Shown here: in pieces, positions 13,457 through 14,080 of the stretch
Layout of the letters: each line of letters starts with the position of its first letter
How positions within the stretch are numbered: position 1 is the first letter of the stretch
Assembly: GCA_045114455.1 (NCBI GenBank)
Contig: JBGUKN010000026.1
Location: forward strand, 1 to 14,080
Direction: 5' to 3'
Origin: UBA1732 sp045114455
GTDB taxonomy: Bacteria; Verrucomicrobiota; Lentisphaeria; Victivallales; UBA1829
Length of the DNA: 14,080 bases
Notes under the pieces: model-generated
What the model saw: the letters and a program-made list of their open reading frames with translations, nothing else
What the model was told of the DNA's origin: nothing
Database searches by the model: none
Program-made: the position numbers and the translations under genes

Positions 13457-14080
13457 ATGGCAAGTCCTGTGAATGTCGCGATCGCCGGCGCCACCGGCGC
13501 GGTCGGCGTCGAAATGCTCCTCACACTCGAGAAGCGCAACTTCCCCGTCAAGAACCTGAAACTCCTCGCCTCCGCGCGTTCCGTCGGCAAGACCTTCAAA
13601 TTCCATGGCGAAACTGTCGCGGTCGAAGAAATGACCGAAGACTCCTTCAAGGGCGTCGACATCGCGCTGTTCAGCGCCGGGGCCTCCATTTCCAAGCAGT
13701 TCCGCGCGGCCGTCACCGCCGCGGGCGCCGTCATGATCGACAACTCCAGCGCGTTCCGCATGGAAGATGACGTACCGCTGGTCGTGCCGGAAGTCAACGC
13801 CGCCGACGTGTTTCTGCACAAGGGCGTCATCGCGAATCCGAACTGCACCACCGCCATCATGTGCGCCCCGGTCTGGCCGCTCCACAAGGCCAAAGGACTC
13901 CGCCGCATGGTCGTCTCCACCTATCAGGCGGCGTCCGGCGGCGGCGCGAAGGCCATGAACGAGCTCATGGAGCAGACCCGCGCGATCCTCGAGGGCAAGC
14001 CCGCCGAGGTCAAGGTCATGGCGCAGCAGATCGCGTTCAACCTCTTCCCGCACATCGACGTCTTCCAGCCGAACGGCTAC
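13457..14080 (+). CDS. asd: Aspartate-semialdehyde dehydrogenase, N-terminal part (runs off the window)
   Basis: Asd reduces L-aspartyl-4-phosphate to aspartate semialdehyde with NADPH. This is the branch-point step towards lysine/diaminopimelate, threonine and methionine. The first 208 codons are present, out of about 330-345 usual for the family. The Rossmann motif GATGAVG is at residues 11-17, the SAGASISKQF segment near 73, and IDNSSAFRM near 95. The catalytic cysteine is Cys130 in NPNCTT, and the loop STYQAASGGGAKAMNEL follows. All expected N-terminal catalytic features are intact. The ATG at 13457 yields a standard N-terminus directly before the nucleotide-binding motif. GGAG (13442-13445) is 11 nt upstream, slightly long spacing. 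It is separated from the preceding gene by a strong terminator and has its own promoter. Confidence 0.95.
   Translation, partial: MASPVNVAIAGATGAVGVEMLLTLEKRNFPVKNLKLLASARSVGKTFKFHGETVAVEEMTEDSFKGVDIALFSAGASISKQFRAAVTAAGAVMIDNSSAFRMEDDVPLVVPEVNAADVFLHKGVIANPNCTTAIMCAPVWPLHKAKGLRRMVVSTYQAASGGGAKAMNELMEQTRAILEGKPAEVKVMAQQIAFNLFPHIDVFQPNGY

Overview
The window looks like chromosomal DNA from a Lentisphaerota/Victivallis-like member of the Verrucomicrobiota (PVC group). This is an inference, not a database match. It rests on three things: large secreted-type proteins built from AIDA-like repeats plus PPC-like repeats; a PA14/beta-helix surface protein with chlamydial Pmp-style motifs; and a Sec-secreted GH27 glycosidase among GC-rich housekeeping genes with clear sigma-70 promoters (TTGAnn, 16-17 bp, TATAwT).

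Layout. 1-554 (minus): N-terminal part of dxs (isoprenoid MEP pathway), divergent from 844-1824 (plus), a stand-alone ATP-pyrophosphatase/dimerisation subunit of GMP synthase (guaA) with a strong terminator. 1942-4716 (minus): an AT-richer gene for a secreted PA14 + Thr/Gln/Lys linker + Pmp-like beta-helix protein. It lies between two near-identical 148/149-bp direct repeats, each holding the 3' end of guaA and its terminator, and its linker contains a C8 tract. 5170-8271 (plus): a 1033-residue AIDA-repeat/PPC-repeat protein with its own consensus promoter directly after the second terminator copy. 8402-10177 (minus): secreted GH27 alpha-galactosidase-like enzyme. 10381-10956 (minus): queH, epoxyqueuosine reductase. 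11139-12390 (plus): two tandem HdeD-family (DUF308) membrane proteins. 12672-13289 (plus): coiled-coil/XRE-type HTH/histone-H1-like-tail protein. 13457-14080 (plus): N-terminal part of aspartate-semialdehyde dehydrogenase (asd).

The housekeeping genes (dxs, guaA, queH, asd) appear to be independently transcribed single genes and do not form a pathway cluster. The accessory core is 1752-8271, a surface-protein locus. There the guaA 3' duplication makes the beta-helix gene look like a discrete 3.2-kb cassette inserted between guaA and the AIDA-type gene. The two surface proteins have different passenger folds but share a similar module of about 75 residues, which suggests modular exchange within one secreted-protein superfamily. 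No integrase, transposase, tRNA, rRNA or CRISPR array is visible.
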